Part shown: positions 1 through 11,891 of the stretch, piece after piece | Numbering within the stretch: position 1 is the stretch's first letter | How the letters are laid out: each line of letters starts with the position of its first letter | NCBI GenBank assembly: GCA_027596075.1 | Contig: JADGJC010000163.1 | Location: 25,666-89,665 of the forward strand | Reading direction: 5' to 3' | Length of the DNA stretch: 64,000 nucleotides | Origin: Rhizophlyctis rosea | Lineage: Eukaryota > Chytridiomycota > Chytridiomycetes > Rhizophlyctidales > Rhizophlyctidaceae | Position numbers and translations under genes: made by a program | The notes under the pieces: generated by a model | What the model was told of the DNA's origin: nothing | Databases searched by the model: none | What the model saw: only the letters and a program-made list of their open reading frames with translations

Positions 1-480
1 GACGATGATGATGAAGCGGGCAGCGCTGAGTTCAGTTGGTGGATTTACCCCCTGTAAGGGATTTGGACAGGGCGATTTGAGAGGGTAGAACTATGGATAG
101 ATTGAGGTCCCTCGTTGTGTGTTCGAGTGTGAAAGTCAGTGGGGGTTCGTAAGGGGGATGAAGTCTTTGGGGGTGGTAGAGATCTTGTCGGAGTTCAGCT
201 GGGCAAACCAGTCGTAGAAGGTGACGGTGAGGTGGCACATCAGGTGTTGGGCGTATGAAGAGGGTGGCGCTCGGAGAGTCCTGAGGTAGTGGTGGTGAGG
301 TGGGAAGAAGTGGTACAGGATGCTACGGTTGTGCTCGCTACCCTCAAGGTCAGGATGACGGCGACCAAGATGGTGACCAAGACACCGAGGACTTTCCTGC
401 TGGAGGTCAGTGTGTCCGTGCTGAGGCGACGGCAGTCGTTGTTGGACTTGGTGATCTGCTCCAGGGGGCAGAGTGTTTAG
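1..480 (-). other. Unassigned stretch with coding-like minus-strand segments
   Basis: On the minus strand there are two adjoining coding-like stretches in different frames. The first (about 480-300) reads as a segment with a hydrophobic run (VLGVLVTILVAVILTL) that could be a membrane helix. The second (about 240-140) contains CHLTVTFYDWFAQLNSDKIS. They could be pieces of one membrane protein cut by the left edge or by frameshifts. I do not recognise the family, and no start, stop or splice structure can be fixed. Confidence 0.2.
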
Positions 481-959
481 ATTAATACCACTTTCCAGTC
501 ATGCATGAAACAAGTTACACAAATCTCTTTTAAGTAGTTACTTCGTCTTGGCCTTCAACTACGATATTGAGCATATAAGGCTCAACAAACACAAACACTG
601 CAAAAGGCCCACACTTACAGATGACCAATGTTCCACACTACACTACCCAACAACGCTACAGACAAGATACCCCAATCTCCGCCCCGCCGCAATCCTCCCT
701 CCCACCGCTCTGCAACTTCAAAATCGACACCGGGCCCCAACTCCTCAGCTGCATCACCATCCCCACCCCATAATTCTCCACCAAATCATCAACTCACCAC
801 CGCCCTCTCATACGCAAAATCATCAATATATTCACACAATACTCATCATCACCCCTCCTCCTCCTCTCCCACCCCGTGCATCCCACCCACCCACAAAAGT
901 CATTCCTACCATACCACGCAAACCGCGCAACGTACTACACAGCGCATTCGTACCCCTCA
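481..959. other. C/A-rich stretch, no gene seen
   Basis: The plus strand is strongly C- and A-rich from about 600 to 930. The two overlapping plus-strand open frames here are products of that composition (Pro, His, Ser and Thr runs), not a protein with recognisable structure. It resembles the CA/CT-rich leaders seen upstream of real genes in this window, but no downstream start codon could be tied to it. Confidence 0.3.
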
Positions 960-1300
960 GCTTTCTCAACACAAAGGATTTTCTAAGTGGACGAGAACAC
1001 CGTGTTGCGCAGCCTGAACCGCCCATTCATCAGGTACTGGTATTCCTGAGTTGAACTAACGACGGCTTTCAACGATTCCGAAACGAGAAGGAGGAGAAGG
1101 ACGTTCGTGCACGTACAACGGCACAAGTCTGGGAAGAGAACGACTTAGACGATGTTGGTGACCTTTGTATTGTTTGGGTGTCCGGTTAGGTAGACGAAGG
1201 TGGAAACGGTTAGGGGTAGGAGGAGGTGGAGGAGGGCGTTGTAGGATTCAAGAAAGAGGACGGATTCGACGCAGAATTCTAAAAACAGATAAGACGTCAG
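960..1300 (-). pseudogene. Possible RGS-domain fragment
   Basis: Read on the minus strand, about 1300-1180 gives LFLEFCVESVLFLESYNAL followed by hydrophobic sequence, and about 1060-990 gives EYQYLMNGRFRLRNTVFSS. The first segment resembles the early helices of regulator-of-G-protein-signalling domains, where Phe-Cys-x-Glu-Asn/Ser-x-Leu-Phe is typical. In-frame stops separate the two pieces. About 1620-1540 of the same strand reads as a hydrophobic segment (TSCLLVFWNRWAEAVEF) that could be a receptor helix; fungal receptors with a C-terminal RGS domain are known. The call rests on one short motif and could be wrong. Confidence 0.3.
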
Positions 1301-2900
1301 CCAACTGCATTACGCCCGTGAAGTCTTTCATTTAGGAATTGTTTTTTATGTGATGCCAGAGGTACGCGCTCACCGCGGCATTTTTATCCCACCCCAGCCC
1401 GCAGCGTAATCTATCGACCACAACTGAAGCTAGCAAGCTGACCCAACTAAAAGCCTCCTCACCATCCCCTTCCACTAACCCCAAAACTAGACCCCGCAAA
1501 AAGTCAAAACCTAACCATGCTCGCCCTTCCCAAACTCCACCGCTTCTGCCCACCGGTTCCAAAACACCAACAAACAAGACGTAACGTAGAGCGTACCGCC
1601 GTCCGCGGAGGTTGTGGTGGTAAGAGTGTGGAATCATGTATAGGAGCGCCCTCTGGAGGGAAGGAAACACGTTATTAGCCATAATGGAGGGAAGGCAAAA
1701 AAAACTCCAAACCAACATTCAAACCAAGACAAGCCACATCCAAGCCGACACGAGCCACACTCACCAACATCAACACCACATCATAATGCCTACCCTCAAA
1801 AAAAGTATCTTCCGCCAACAAATCCTACACCCCATCATATACTCAAAACCCTCAACTCCATCCGCATGCATCCGATACGCATAAGTGGCTTGTAGCTCAA
1901 ACCGTCGCGAATGGAGAAGTGCGTTCGGAGTAAGAATGGGTGCGAAGTATTCTACGTGACCGGGCGGATGGGCTAGGGTCTACAACTTCAGGAGGGGGCG
2001 GGCTTTCGAAGGAGGACGGGTCGAGGACTTGCAGTTGGTGGGTGACGAGTCCCGCTGGGCTGGGAGCGAAGGTCGGGCATCGATCTAATCTCCGAGTTCT
2101 CCGTATGAACCAGCAATTAGAGACTGGAAGATCTGCTGAAATGGGATTCTCCGTCTTAGAGTAGATGACGCGAAGTCGGGTAAATTCCCAAGGAGAACGT
2201 GAACATATTTTGGAATTCTCGTTCGGGACAGGCGGGGCGATGGTGGAGATTGTTGTGATCTCCTCCTGACGCCAGAATGCAAACAAACATGTCAGTTTTA
2301 CTGATACAAATGCGTCGGCAGCCATGGCATCTATGGTTGGAGCATGATGTACCTGCATGGTTCCATTCATCGCTTCTGGCACTATCTTCTGTTCTGACCG
2401 CTCGTCACTACGCGCTTCATCCCATGTTCAAGTATGTCGCGACCTAAACAATGAAGGGCGAACCATCAAAACCGCAATCGCACCCTGAAGAACGAGATAA
2501 AAAGCTCACCCCCCGAAACATCAAATACAAAAATCTTAATTCATTCACCATCTCACCACCCCGAGGAACACGCGTTTTTTCTTAAATCAACCGGGATATC
2601 CCTCAAGGTCTCGCACGACGGTTGCACGAAATGTTCCGGATGCGATCTAAGGACCCGCCCCACACGTCCCATTGTGATGGTTGCCTTGTTCGCGGAGGGT
2701 TGAGGGGTTAAAGAGGGATATGTGGCTTTCGATGGAGGGTGTGAGTTCGACTTCTGGAGGGTAAAGATGATAGGACGTGAGGACGAGCTTCTGCGGTCGC
2801 AACATCCACGCACTCAGTTGGCAAACATATCACACCATCCCACGATCCCTTCAACTACGCTGCACATCATACCACCCCACATTCAAAGGATATTCATCAA
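1301..2900. other. Unassigned stretch
   Basis: Several 60-160 codon open frames exist on the minus strand (1332-1718, 1897-2382, 2553-2813), but none shows a motif I recognise and the frames interrupt each other. The part nearest 2900 adjoins the cullin relic and may contain its decayed middle, but I could not align it. No repeat or RNA gene was seen. Confidence 0.25.
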
Positions 2901-2914
2901 ACAAACAAAACACT

Positions 2915-3250
2915 CACTGTCTCGTCATTTAGTAACTCCGCTTTTCTCCTGTCTTCATCCAGATGCTCCTTCTGGTAATCTTTCAATTGGTTGTCCAGAT
3001 CAGCACCCATTTGGTTCGCTCCTAGAACCCCATATCAGTATCAGATTCCCTCAACTCCATAGATGATCAGACTTGCCTCGATTTGTTGCACTTGCGCCAA
3101 GGGTTCCGTGAAACCAGTTTGCATCTGGCTGCTTGTGCAGAAATTGTAAATCAAGCTACGGGAAAATGTGAGGTCAATACCGTACATCCACATCCGTAGC
3201 CGACTTACGTGTACAGCTCCATGTATTTGCCGTAGCTCATGCCTCCTTTC
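2915..3250 (-). pseudogene. Cullin N-terminal relic
   Basis: Three minus-strand segments match the start of a cullin (the scaffold of SCF-type ubiquitin ligases). About 3250-3211 reads GGMSYGKYMELYT, corresponding to the conserved Met-Glu-Leu-Tyr-Thr of helix 1. After an intron, 3158-3072 reads LIYNFCTSSQMQTGF, matching the Val-Tyr-Asn-Tyr-Cys-Thr-Ser block. About 3020-2915 reads QMGADLDNQLKDYQKEHLD and KAELLNDET, matching the next helices of CUL1/Cdc53. The intron between the first two blocks has kept its position. No continuation into the cullin repeats or the neddylation (cullin homology) domain was found downstream, so this is a truncated copy. Confidence 0.6.
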
Positions 3251-3640
3251 AAGTTTATCATAGTGCTTCGTATCCCGCCTTTCGAATCACTTCATGTCTG
3301 CTACAGATTCAAAAGACTGCTTTGACTACGTGAAGGTGAGAGCTTTTTGATAGTTTGACACGATTCGTGGGACGCCGCTCGGCCCTAAATTTTGAGGCGG
3401 AACCAAGGACAAATTGGTACATTAGTTCGATTCTTTCCGAAGAAGTCCGGTATAACAATCTCACAGCGGATTGCGACAAAAACAATCTCCCTGCTCAGCT
3501 CCCAACAACCCACCGAAGAAAATATCCTCCGTCCCCATACCCACAAATCCATCACCCTCTTTCGGATTTTGAAAATTCAACCTGATTGTTATAAACATGT
3601 CAACACGAGTAATAACAAATGCAAAATAGGTCACTCTCAA
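3250..3640. other. Unassigned gap between relics
   Basis: No recognisable protein segment, repeat or RNA was seen. The two overlapping plus-strand open frames are short and their composition follows the C/A-rich DNA. Confidence 0.3.
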
Positions 3641-3649
3641 CCCACCTCA

Positions 3650-4255
3650 GCAGCCGCGTTGATAATCCTCGGCCTCGAACTCCTCACATCCCAAACCGCG
3701 ACCATATTATCATTGGCCCCACTCGCAATGACCCTCCCATCAACCCTTTACTTCAACCCACTATCATCAGTCTCATGAAACGCCAACTCCGCTACCTTAT
3801 GAATCGCACTAACCACTCGTCCAGCTCCACCTGGTGCCTTCTCACCATCCCCATCGTGTCGATCACTACTTCCTCCCAAACCCCCACCAAACAACGCAAT
3901 AGCACTCGAAGGCGTCCCACCAACGTCGTCCGACCCCTGCCCATCCCCATCTCCACCCCCCGTCCTAAAGTCGTAACCCTTTTCCAAACTAAATCCTGAC
4001 CATTGCACGTCTCAATAACGTCCTTGCCGTTACGGACGGGAGATTCGCCCGTCCCGTTTTCGATGTTGAGGCGAGGGTCGTCGAGTGTGCAGATGAGGAA
4101 GCTGGACCAGCCTTCGTGTTAGAGTACTAGTCGGTGGCCGGCGAGGTCTGCGCCGAGGTAGCGGGTTGATATTGATTGGGTGCGCACGCAAAAAATAGTC
4201 ATCACTCATCCCCGGTGCGTCCAACAACCTTTCCGGCGAAGTCTTGACCACCTGT
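3650..4255 (-). pseudogene. WD40 relic, Cdc20/Cdh1-like
   Basis: At about 4250-4195 the minus strand reads TSPERLLDAPGMSDDYFL. This resembles the block that opens the propeller of Cdc20/Cdh1 APC activators (the usual form is Leu-Asp-Ala-Pro followed by Asp-Asp-Tyr/Phe-Tyr-Leu). At about 3765-3660 it reads RVIASGANDNMVAVWDVRSS, a WD40 blade resembling the repeat of the same family that has Ser-Gly-Gly-Asn-Asp-Asn. The sequence between them (about 4190-3770) does not align to the expected blades and contains Gly/Asp-rich low-complexity sequence. The two pieces lie in the right order and orientation for one gene. A different WD40 protein is possible. Confidence 0.4.
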
Positions 4256-4489
4256 CTCGCAACATGAGCGTCCGGCCTTCCACATAGTGACCGTCAGCAC
4301 TGTGATCATCACTGACCTCCCGTCGTAAGGCATTAATGTCCTCAGACTCGCTCTCTGCGTCGCCTTCTGCCACGTTGCACGCACTGGCACCTTCCAGCAA
4401 TTTTGTGAGCTGTAGACGAACACACCGTGAGTGAGCTTGAGACATTGTACATTACTTTCAACACAGATACCATTTGCAGGGAACTCACC

Positions 4490-4690
4490 CTCTCAACCTC
4501 CTTCCCCTACAAATCCAATATCTGAACCATCAGTTTCTCCATCGACTCCCGATCCTCCTCACTCGGTATCTCGAATCTCGCTCCAGACTCCCTAAGACCC
4601 GCTGCATTTCCTCATTCTCGATCCTCAACAGCTCGTAACGTTTGAGACAGTTGCAGTTTGAGTTCATGTACGCCATTTTGGAGGGTCATT
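4490..4690 (-). other. Coiled-coil-like coding fragment
   Basis: The minus strand reads KRYELLRIENEEMQRVLGSL and, after a one-base frame change, RFEIPSEEDRESMEKLMVQI. The heptad spacing suggests a coiled coil. Only this fragment is visible, with no family assignment. The next segment in the same direction (4445-4255) is acidic (EGDAESESEDINALRREVSDD) and could belong to the same former gene or to the WD40 relic beyond it. Confidence 0.25.
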
Positions 4691-4777
4691 AGAACACTCT
4701 AAACGGAGAGACGTGTCAAGGATCTATCACGTGCATAAGCGCAAAGCCGCCTCCTCAAACACTCACCAAAACGTTTA

Positions 4778-5150
4778 GGCGGTCCCCTCGAAGTTGATGC
4801 CAACCAACTCAGGGACGTCGTCATCGCCATCGGCCTTTGAGGCCGCGGCGCCGTGTTGAGCCTGGAAGCTCTCAACCAGTCGTCACAAGCTAATCAAAGA
4901 GTCAGGACCGAGTTGGTCGAAGATGGAGGTTGCGAGCCCCTTGTCTTCACCCTGGCCGTAGATGCCCCAAGTTTTGTCAGAGGGGGTAGCGTGGACTGCA
5001 TGCCGCTGATCAGAATCTACTCCTGTACTTCTTCATTCGACACTTTCGATTTTGCACGTACCCTTGGGAGTGTTGAAGTGAAGGACAGAGCCATCAGACT
5101 TGAACATGCCGACCTTCTCAATGGCGCTAACGGACTTGACGTTGAACTTC
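4778..5150 (-). pseudogene. EGD1: NAC beta (BTF3/EGD1), C-terminal half, inverted
   Basis: The minus strand reads RKFNVKSVSAIEKVGMFKSD and then GSVLHFNTPK, the NAC domain core (usual form Gly-Ile-Glu-Glu-Val-Asn-Met-Phe-Lys...Val-Ile-His-Phe). After an intron it reads WGIYGQGEDKGL, SIFDQLGPDSLISL, a TGA stop, RLVESFQAQHG, and the acidic tail DGDDDVPELVGINFEG, all in family order. NAC beta is the nascent-polypeptide-associated complex subunit that binds ribosomes. The TGA sits where the family has Arg/Lys. The N-terminal half of the same gene lies on the other strand immediately to the right, so an inversion cut the gene. Confidence 0.8.
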
Positions 5151-5250
5151 CTTGAAGGGTACTCCCCGCTGGAAGGTGGACAAGGCCCAAACGTCCTCCC
5201 GTACAGACGACAAGAAGCTCTCAAACGAATTGAGGAAGTTCAACGTCAAA
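5150..5250 (+). pseudogene. EGD1: NAC beta (BTF3/EGD1), N-terminal half
   Basis: The plus strand reads GTPRWKVDKAQTSSRTDDKK followed by LSNELRKFNVK. This matches the start of NAC beta, where Gly-Thr-Pro-Arg-Arg-Lys is the ribosome-binding motif (RRKxxKK) and Asp-Asp-Lys-Lys-Leu follows. One Arg of the motif is now Trp. The reading stops matching at RKFNVK, exactly the residues with which the oppositely oriented C-terminal half begins. That duplicated stretch therefore marks the breakpoint of a fold-back inversion. Confidence 0.75.
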
Positions 5251-5589
5251 CTCAAAAACAGGAGAGGGATTTAGTGCGACGGACGTAAAGGTTATATTGG
5301 GTTGGGAGAAGGGTTGCTCGGAGGTGGATGCAGAGCTGTTTTTGAGTTTGACACGGTTTAGAAAGTTGTGTTGGAGCATGTCTCAGTGATGCAGCCATTA
5401 CCGCACTTCGAATCTCCGCGAAGACGAAGACATACTCCCCCTTCCCAAAAAAAGCTAAAAGGAACCAACACTTACCATAACACCCAACCAAATCCCAACA
5501 TCAGATCCACCCACATTCATCATCACGCACCCTCGTGCTCGCAGACGGTAACAGAACTCTATAAAAACTCCTAACACCCACCACGCCGC

Positions 5590-6810
5590 CCACGACGATC
5601 GCCCGACCGGTGTTGACACGGAGGATGGCGAGCGTGCCGGTTGGAGCGTGCAGCATAACGGCGTAGACGTCGGCGGACTAGCGGAGGAGGTAAAGGGGGG
5701 GTGCAATTAGGAGTCTGTAGGGAGGTGGGACTGGTGGGGAGTGAGTTTGGTGAGGATGGAATGAGTAAAGGTTGTCACGGAGGAGAATTCGGCGAATTTA
5801 GATGGAACTGGGAATGTCACGCCCTACTGGTGCTTACCCGTATGTTACGTCCGAGGAGAACACCATGCCCGCCACTGCTATTGGCAGTTTGTTAAGAGCA
5901 CCGACCATACTGCAAAATGCAAAACGTCAACATCTCAACGATAGTGATCTAACCGCATTTCCCCTTGTGCCACGAACAACTCACCTGTATGTTGTCGACG
6001 ACGTCACTCATACACACCATGCAGTGCTGTAGCTGACTGCAAAACTACCTACACTGGTGACCACAATTCCAAAACATAACCCGGTAAAGTCGCTCGATCT
6101 CTCCACAGCCTTAACGGAGTCCAACCCAACACCAAATTAGTAATCATATGTCCCCTGAGCCTCCCTTTGCTCGACCGTGATTGGCAGCACCAGTAGAATA
6201 GATACCAAAAGCAACTCTGAAAATGTGTCAAGAACGAAGTCAGCATGGGTTGGAGTCAAGATTCCAAAAGACCAAACAAAAAAAAACTTACTGTTCAAGA
6301 AAAACCATATCAAAATCCTCATATCCCGTCTCCTTCCCCTCCCCCTTCATCAACAACGAGAATCCCGTCGTCGTCAAACATTTCGTCATCATCCACCCAT
6401 AATACCAAAAATCCGACATCGTCGACACCCGCCTTCATGACCTTGCCTGCAGCAATGTCCGCCCACCCAGCAATGACGGATAATAGCACCATCCTGCTCA
6501 AAGATATCAGCATCATTCGCGTCACTGCCGATCGGTTGAAGGAGGTTCGTTCGGCGTAGGCGATGAAGAAGCGGCTTAGACCTGTTACCCATATGATGGC
6601 AAGGAGGAACGCTAACAGTGTTGGTGTGGGACGTCCTTTATATCATCTCACAAAACCGCACCCTCGCTTGAGCCCCGCCCATTCATCCACAAGCACATAT
6701 CGATATGAAAAGTAGAGCATTTTTCAAAAGATACTTACCAAATCCATCGTCTCAACAACAACTCCCCAAAACGTCCAACCGCAGACCCATTGCTTAATCC
6801 ACTCCACCTA
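5590..6810 (-). pseudogene. VRG4: GDP-mannose transporter (VRG4-type) relic
   Basis: Ordered minus-strand segments match Golgi nucleotide-sugar transporters of the VRG4 class. About 6640-6430 reads TLLAFLLAIIWVTGLSRFF..., then LSRMVLLSVIAGWADI and AAGKVMKAG, matching the Leu-Met-Val-Leu-Ser-Ser-Ile-Ile-Ala-Ala-Trp-Ala-Asp-Ile block. About 6225-6180 reads SELLLVSILLVLPI. About 6050-5965 reads SVGSFAVSYSTAWCV, a TGA stop, then VTSSTTY. About 5915-5835 reads SMVGALNKLPIAVAGMVFSS, the most conserved block of the family. About 5690-5600 is a final hydrophobic piece. The TGA replaces the Arg of WCVRVTSSTTY. Several frame changes separate the segments. The family has about 10 membrane spans and carries GDP-mannose into the Golgi lumen. 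Confidence 0.75.
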
Positions 6811-9495
6811 TATCACCAAATGCCGTCGATCAGTCCCAAAATGCAGGACAAGGGACAGATATTGATTTAAGGAAGGTGCAGCGAACCTGACTAATATTAT
6901 GCAACTTCCTCCGAATGCTTTCTTTTTCCTTACCTTGACTCTCTAATCGCCCAATCAACGTTGCGCGTCTGGAAGTGCCAAATATTTGTTTAAATCAATC
7001 ACGCACAACCGCATGTCCAATAACTCCCAACCTACTGCTTACCCATACTCTAATACGGCTGCAGCAGCTGTGTAGGCTTGCTAACCTCGCCATGGTACAA
7101 CCCGCCTATTTGTTGTCTTCTTCTGGTTTTCGCGAAGGGCTTCGACGCACATGCTCAACGTCTGACGTACGTCACAGGTGAAAAATCATCAAAACGCATC
7201 AAGGTGCGAAAGTAGGCATCAGGATATCCTTACATGCAACCCTTGGTTGATATCTTTCGTCTCCAGATGCCCTTGTCCCTCAATACCAGACAAATGACTG
7301 CGCTCTGCACCGGCCAGGTCCACGACGGCGATGAGGCTACTGGTAATATACTAGTGCTGTAGACAGAGAACAATCAGTGTCTGTTCCTGATTTTTCACCC
7401 ACACAACCCTTCTGAACCGCACACCCCATCTCCAGATCCAAAGACTGACCTGTTTAATATCCTTCTCTCGCCAAAACCGCGTGTGACCCTCAATGACTTC
7501 GTCCGACAAAAATCGCTTGATTTCAAAAGCGCAAAATGGAACTGGCAATTGCTGGAATCCATTAATTTGATTTTTTGTTCTTCCTGCGATATCAAGACAA
7601 AACCTCAGTGATCTCGATTCGTCTGTTCGGTCAAGATCAGTCCCGACACGTACGTAACCCAATCACATTCTCTGCCGTACTTCGCGCACACTTCAGACGA
7701 AAGAGGTGCTCGTCTTCACATTGCGTCATCTTGCGAGGTGCAGAATGTTTGTGGGTTCCATGACGCGATGTTTTTTAGTGGGGCGAAGGTCACATTTCAC
7801 TCACGGACCTGCGTAATGACGTAGTCTCCATAACAGCATCCACATATGAGGTCTGCGTCTCCGTCTTCGATCTCGAAACCGTGCCGTACAATAAGGCTAG
7901 CAGGCGGACCAAGCTCTACTTCCACTGCAGCAGCTGGCGACTCCACCACCGCATCTATTGCTAGTGGCATGGTCGTAGCGGTAGTTGAGAAGACGGTGGG
8001 GTTGATGTTTCGTGGTGACGAAGCGGCGCCGATCGTGAACAAAGCAGTAATGGAACAGTCATTTTAGCTTGCTGTGAAATTTTGAAGCACGATAGCCATT
8101 CACCAAGCATCCCAACGTCGACCATCACACAATATCCCGCGTCCAAGCTTTTCATTAAAGTGGGCGTTGAAACCTTGATGAAACACACCTGAAAACCACC
8201 GTATGGCGTGCTGGCCACTAGACTGTAGAGCGGTATTCGTCCAAGCGCATGCCGAGACCAACGTCGATAGAGCTCATCGCATACACTGAGTTGCCAAAGA
8301 CGTAGGCATTTCCAGATTTGTGGCAATGTCGCATTGCCATGGCATCGCATGTGACATCTAAAAAGTGCTTTTTAGGTTAATATCGAATTTGCATATTTCG
8401 TGGTGCCCCGTCTTATATACATGAAAGCAGGTAGTACACCATCATCTCGCAGCCCACTGACCTGACTTGCAGAACCCGCCACGAACTTTCCAACACTGTC
8501 CCAACTTCCGGGCAGCTTCTTATCGCCGACCGCTTTGCGAATGACCAGTGGATCGCTTGGAGACCATCCAATGAGATCGTGGTCCCGATTCGACAGCAAC
8601 AAACGGTCGGGTCGTTGGGGGGAGTGGGTTTGGTGATGAAATATGTGGGTTCTGGACCTACAAGGACGCAAAAGCGTTTGAGTACGAGGTATGATGGAAC
8701 AGCGAGAAGAGTCCATCAGTATGTTGACGGCCCGTTAGAAGCCCATTCCCGACCGTGCCCCAGTCAACTGGCACCATTAGTGCATATGAAGTGGACCAAC
8801 CAACGGGTTTGGTGACCGTGGGAAGGGGGTCAGGGCGCAAGCCTCGACTTGTGGAGGTCAGGGGTAACACTTTGGGAATAAGCGTGCGTCCGTCCTGGCA
8901 ACCAACCACGCATATGGGAAGAGCTGGTGAAGCGTCTGATATGTACCTTTACGTGAGTCGCTGCATGTAGGGGTACGTGAGTTACGTGGCTAGTGTTGGC
9001 AGTTGAAAGAGCGGGGGGAAAGGAAAACGTGGGAAAGAGAGAAGTTGAGGAGCTGGAACAGAAGTTGCAGCTTGAGACTAGCCAGGTGGCGACAGTTGTG
9101 ACACACACTTTGACGTCCTCGAAATGAAATTGATTTGTATTATTAAGACTCACCCTGGCACCAAGCCTCTGTCTCACCTGTCAAACTCGAGTTGCCACTG
9201 CACCCAAGCACTCGGAACCAGTGTTACCGCTTGTCAAGGCGCGGAACTTAATAACTTTCCGGCTCTTCGGGATACTACCACTGGCACACGCATGAATAGG
9301 GAAGCGTAACGACATCTTCTTGTTCCACTTTCAAAAACCAAACGCCAGTTACTTTTCAAGTTTCATACAGAAGATTTGATATATTTGTATGTGTGGTATC
9401 GTACAGAGTTCGTATTTTACATGCCACAACCAATTACACACATGATGCAGCAAAACTATATACCCTTGCCGTGAAGATTAGGCGAACACAGCAGA
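6811..9495. other. Unassigned stretch with three coding-like minus-strand pieces
   Basis: Three minus-strand segments look protein-like but were not recognised. At 7351-7662 it reads FQQLPVPFCAFEIKRFLSDE followed by a Trp/Arg-rich tail. At 7797-8042 it reads an Ala/Glu-rich stretch ending GDADLICGCCYGDYVITQV. At 8372-8716 it reads RPDRLLLSNRDHDLIGWSPS and GSWDSVGKFVAGSASQVSGL. They lie in the same direction and could be exons or relics of one or more genes. Further right (8830-9300) nothing recognisable was seen except a dispersed CCTGTCAAACT motif at 9177. Confidence 0.3.
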
Positions 9496-9496
9496 T

Positions 9497-10300
9497 ATGA
9501 AGCGCTCACCTTCTGTTGTTCCACTGGATGCTGCTGCTGCTGCTGCCACCCCCACACCCCGAAAGGACTATGACACTCACCCTATAGATTCGCGGATCTT
9601 GCGGAACGCCATGACGGGAAGTCCATGCCGGCATGGTCGAATATCTCATAGCCTCGATGTTCTTGCTTTGTTTTTGAAGTTGAATGTTTCTCGAGGGGAA
9701 GCTTGGTGAGTGAAGGGCCGGAATTCGTACTCTCATCCCAGAAACGGCTTGGGTCGATACTGGTATACGCACCTGGAACCGCAGCGGCGGTGGAGTGTTG
9801 GTAGCTTGTGCTCAGTTGAAACGATCAGATAGTAGTTTAGTAAAGTATGAAATGATATGTCGCAATGCCATGAGGACGCACGCATCCAGAGTGTCAGCCG
9901 CCCCCTACTCCTGTGTTTGCTTGGGAAATCAAATCCCACAGCCGCCCATTGGATTCCTGACACAACAAACTCTATCCCGCCAAACACTCTTTTGAGTGAC
10001 GACCAACACCCCTTCAACGTGCGGAGCCTCTACCTGTTTGGGTCTGTTGAAACCCCCGCCAGACCGTGAGCCGAGCTCCTTCAAAGTCCTGGGATCGACC
10101 CGCAGGTGCGCAATGGCATACCCTCCAGAGCCCGAAACCCGACCTTTTGCGAGCCCCAACCTCCCCTACCTATCCCAGGATCCGCCCAGGATGTTCCGCT
10201 TGATCTGTGGGAGGGATGCAATGGAGAGAGTCAGTAAGTGGTCCTCCACCATCGTCGTTTTCCATCGTTGCAGCAGCAGCATCCATCGTCTGGTATGTTC
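9497..10300 (-). pseudogene. Dispersed gene family, copy 1
   Basis: This is one of three related minus-strand loci (others at 23396-24390 and 29558-30386). Shared landmarks, in transcript order, are: a start-like block rich in Ala codons, GCATCC followed by or preceded by GCTGC/GCAGC repeats; an exon end CCAAAACAG or CCACACAG before a GTAGAG/GTGTGT donor; an exon starting near 9760; and a short last exon (CATCCAGTGGAACAACAGAA) between an intron ending in GCAGCAG and a GTGAGC donor at about 9512. The protein family is not recognised. In this copy the frames are broken and the sequence has drifted furthest from the others. Confidence 0.45.
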
Positions 10301-11891
10301 ATCGAGGCGGTGTGTTGAAGAGAAGCGATTGAAGAGAGAGGGCAAGTTGTGAAGTGGAAATGTATCTATGCAAGACGAAAGACTGAGGATGCATGAAAGA
10401 AAGAGCAATGAGAAGGGATGATGAAGGCAAAAGAGCCGTGTCGAGTTGAAGGGGGGAATTTGGAAGTCAGGAAACGGCGAGTGCTTGACCTGGGGATTCT
10501 GGGGGATTTGTTATGCGATTGACATTTTCTTTCGCAGGGTGCCCGGAAACTTCCGGAAGGCGTGAGCTTTCAAACGACTTGAATCAAGCACATACTAAGT
10601 GATGACAGCATCCTGAAAATCTGATGTGACAAAATACGCGTTGGTCAATCACTGCACGGCAGTAGAGCCGTAATTTGCACATGTCAAGCAGACAAGATGG
10701 CCGTGGCCTGCTGAATGGGTATTGATGGTCCGCCTCCTGGGACTCCTGGGGCTTCCGAGACTTCCCGAGTGAATATATGACATAAGCGATGGGATCCGAG
10801 GATTAGCGCACATCACTGCTCAGGGTCCTAATGGAGCCTCTCCTTAGGCCAAATTCGACGCCCAGCACCTGTGTTGCATGATGTCAAAGCACCCACTATG
10901 TGCTTGTATTCGTTGAGCAGTCAATGAGCGAGAATAGTCAATCCATGGACATTTGTTGAATGTGATGACGAAAAGAAAAAGAATATGATATGTCACCAAT
11001 ACTCATTGCTTATGTGTGAGCCGTGAGAAACCGGCCTACGTCAATGAAGTTGCAACTGACACCATGCATGAGCATTGAACCCACAATCCTTGACAGCAAT
11101 TCCAGTGGGTGATGGGCGAAGAATGCTTTAAAAAAATGAGGCACGGATGCCACTGACGTGGACGAAGGCAATCCCTTTTCATCGGCATTTCCGATGTCAT
11201 GTTGCGATGCCATGGTGCGTCTGGTCACTATTGACGGCATCACAATCACGAGAGGTGATTGCCATTGCGCCAAGAAATGATAGACACTCCCCAGGGAACG
11301 CATATCAAAACCCTCACGATGTACCGGCAATCACGTCACACGGGCGAAAGGAAAAAGAAAATTCGGCCATTTGGGCCAAGATTTACCAGCTGGCTGAGCC
11401 GTTCATGATGTTTGTGGGCGTGAGCATGATTGACAAGCACTGTGATTGGCCAATTTCACCAGCTGAAAGTGCAAGCAGTCAGACGCTGCAAATGGGGTTG
11501 TGAGGGCAAACGGCATCCCCCGCACCATAAATTGCCAGCAGACGATTGGTTCCCTCTACATAACCCACCTTCATTCTATGTCATGCAATACTGCTATTGT
11601 ATGGGCATGATAATATTCTTTGGAGTTAGCATACACGTTGACGGTCCAAAGCACCTCTATTCATTAATATCCCGCCATATCTAGTCTTGTGCCTCTCGTC
11701 CCCCTTTGCGGCGCCTTCAACTACTGCGGTCATTCACCCCAACAGCCTCTCCACTATACGGTCGCTGGAGAAGGACCTGCTGTGCCTGTATATAACTTCC
11801 GCATCAGAATTCTGCTCGGGTTCCTTGTAAAACGCCTCCCTCTCCACACGCTCTTCTCCTTCCCCGCGGATAGCCCCTCAATACGATTATC
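10301..11891. other. Intergenic stretch upstream of the RanGAP gene
   Basis: No recognisable gene. The part nearest 10300-10440 is the 5' flank of the dispersed family (it resembles 30390-30480). From 10450 to 11700 only short random open frames occur. The last 150 bases before 11892 are CT-rich, as are the leaders of other live genes here. Confidence 0.35.

Noticed and set aside
548..1054. A 168-codon plus-strand Pro/His-rich protein
   Set aside because: Two overlapping frames are equally open and both follow from C/A-rich composition; no hydrophobic core, domain or splice pattern.
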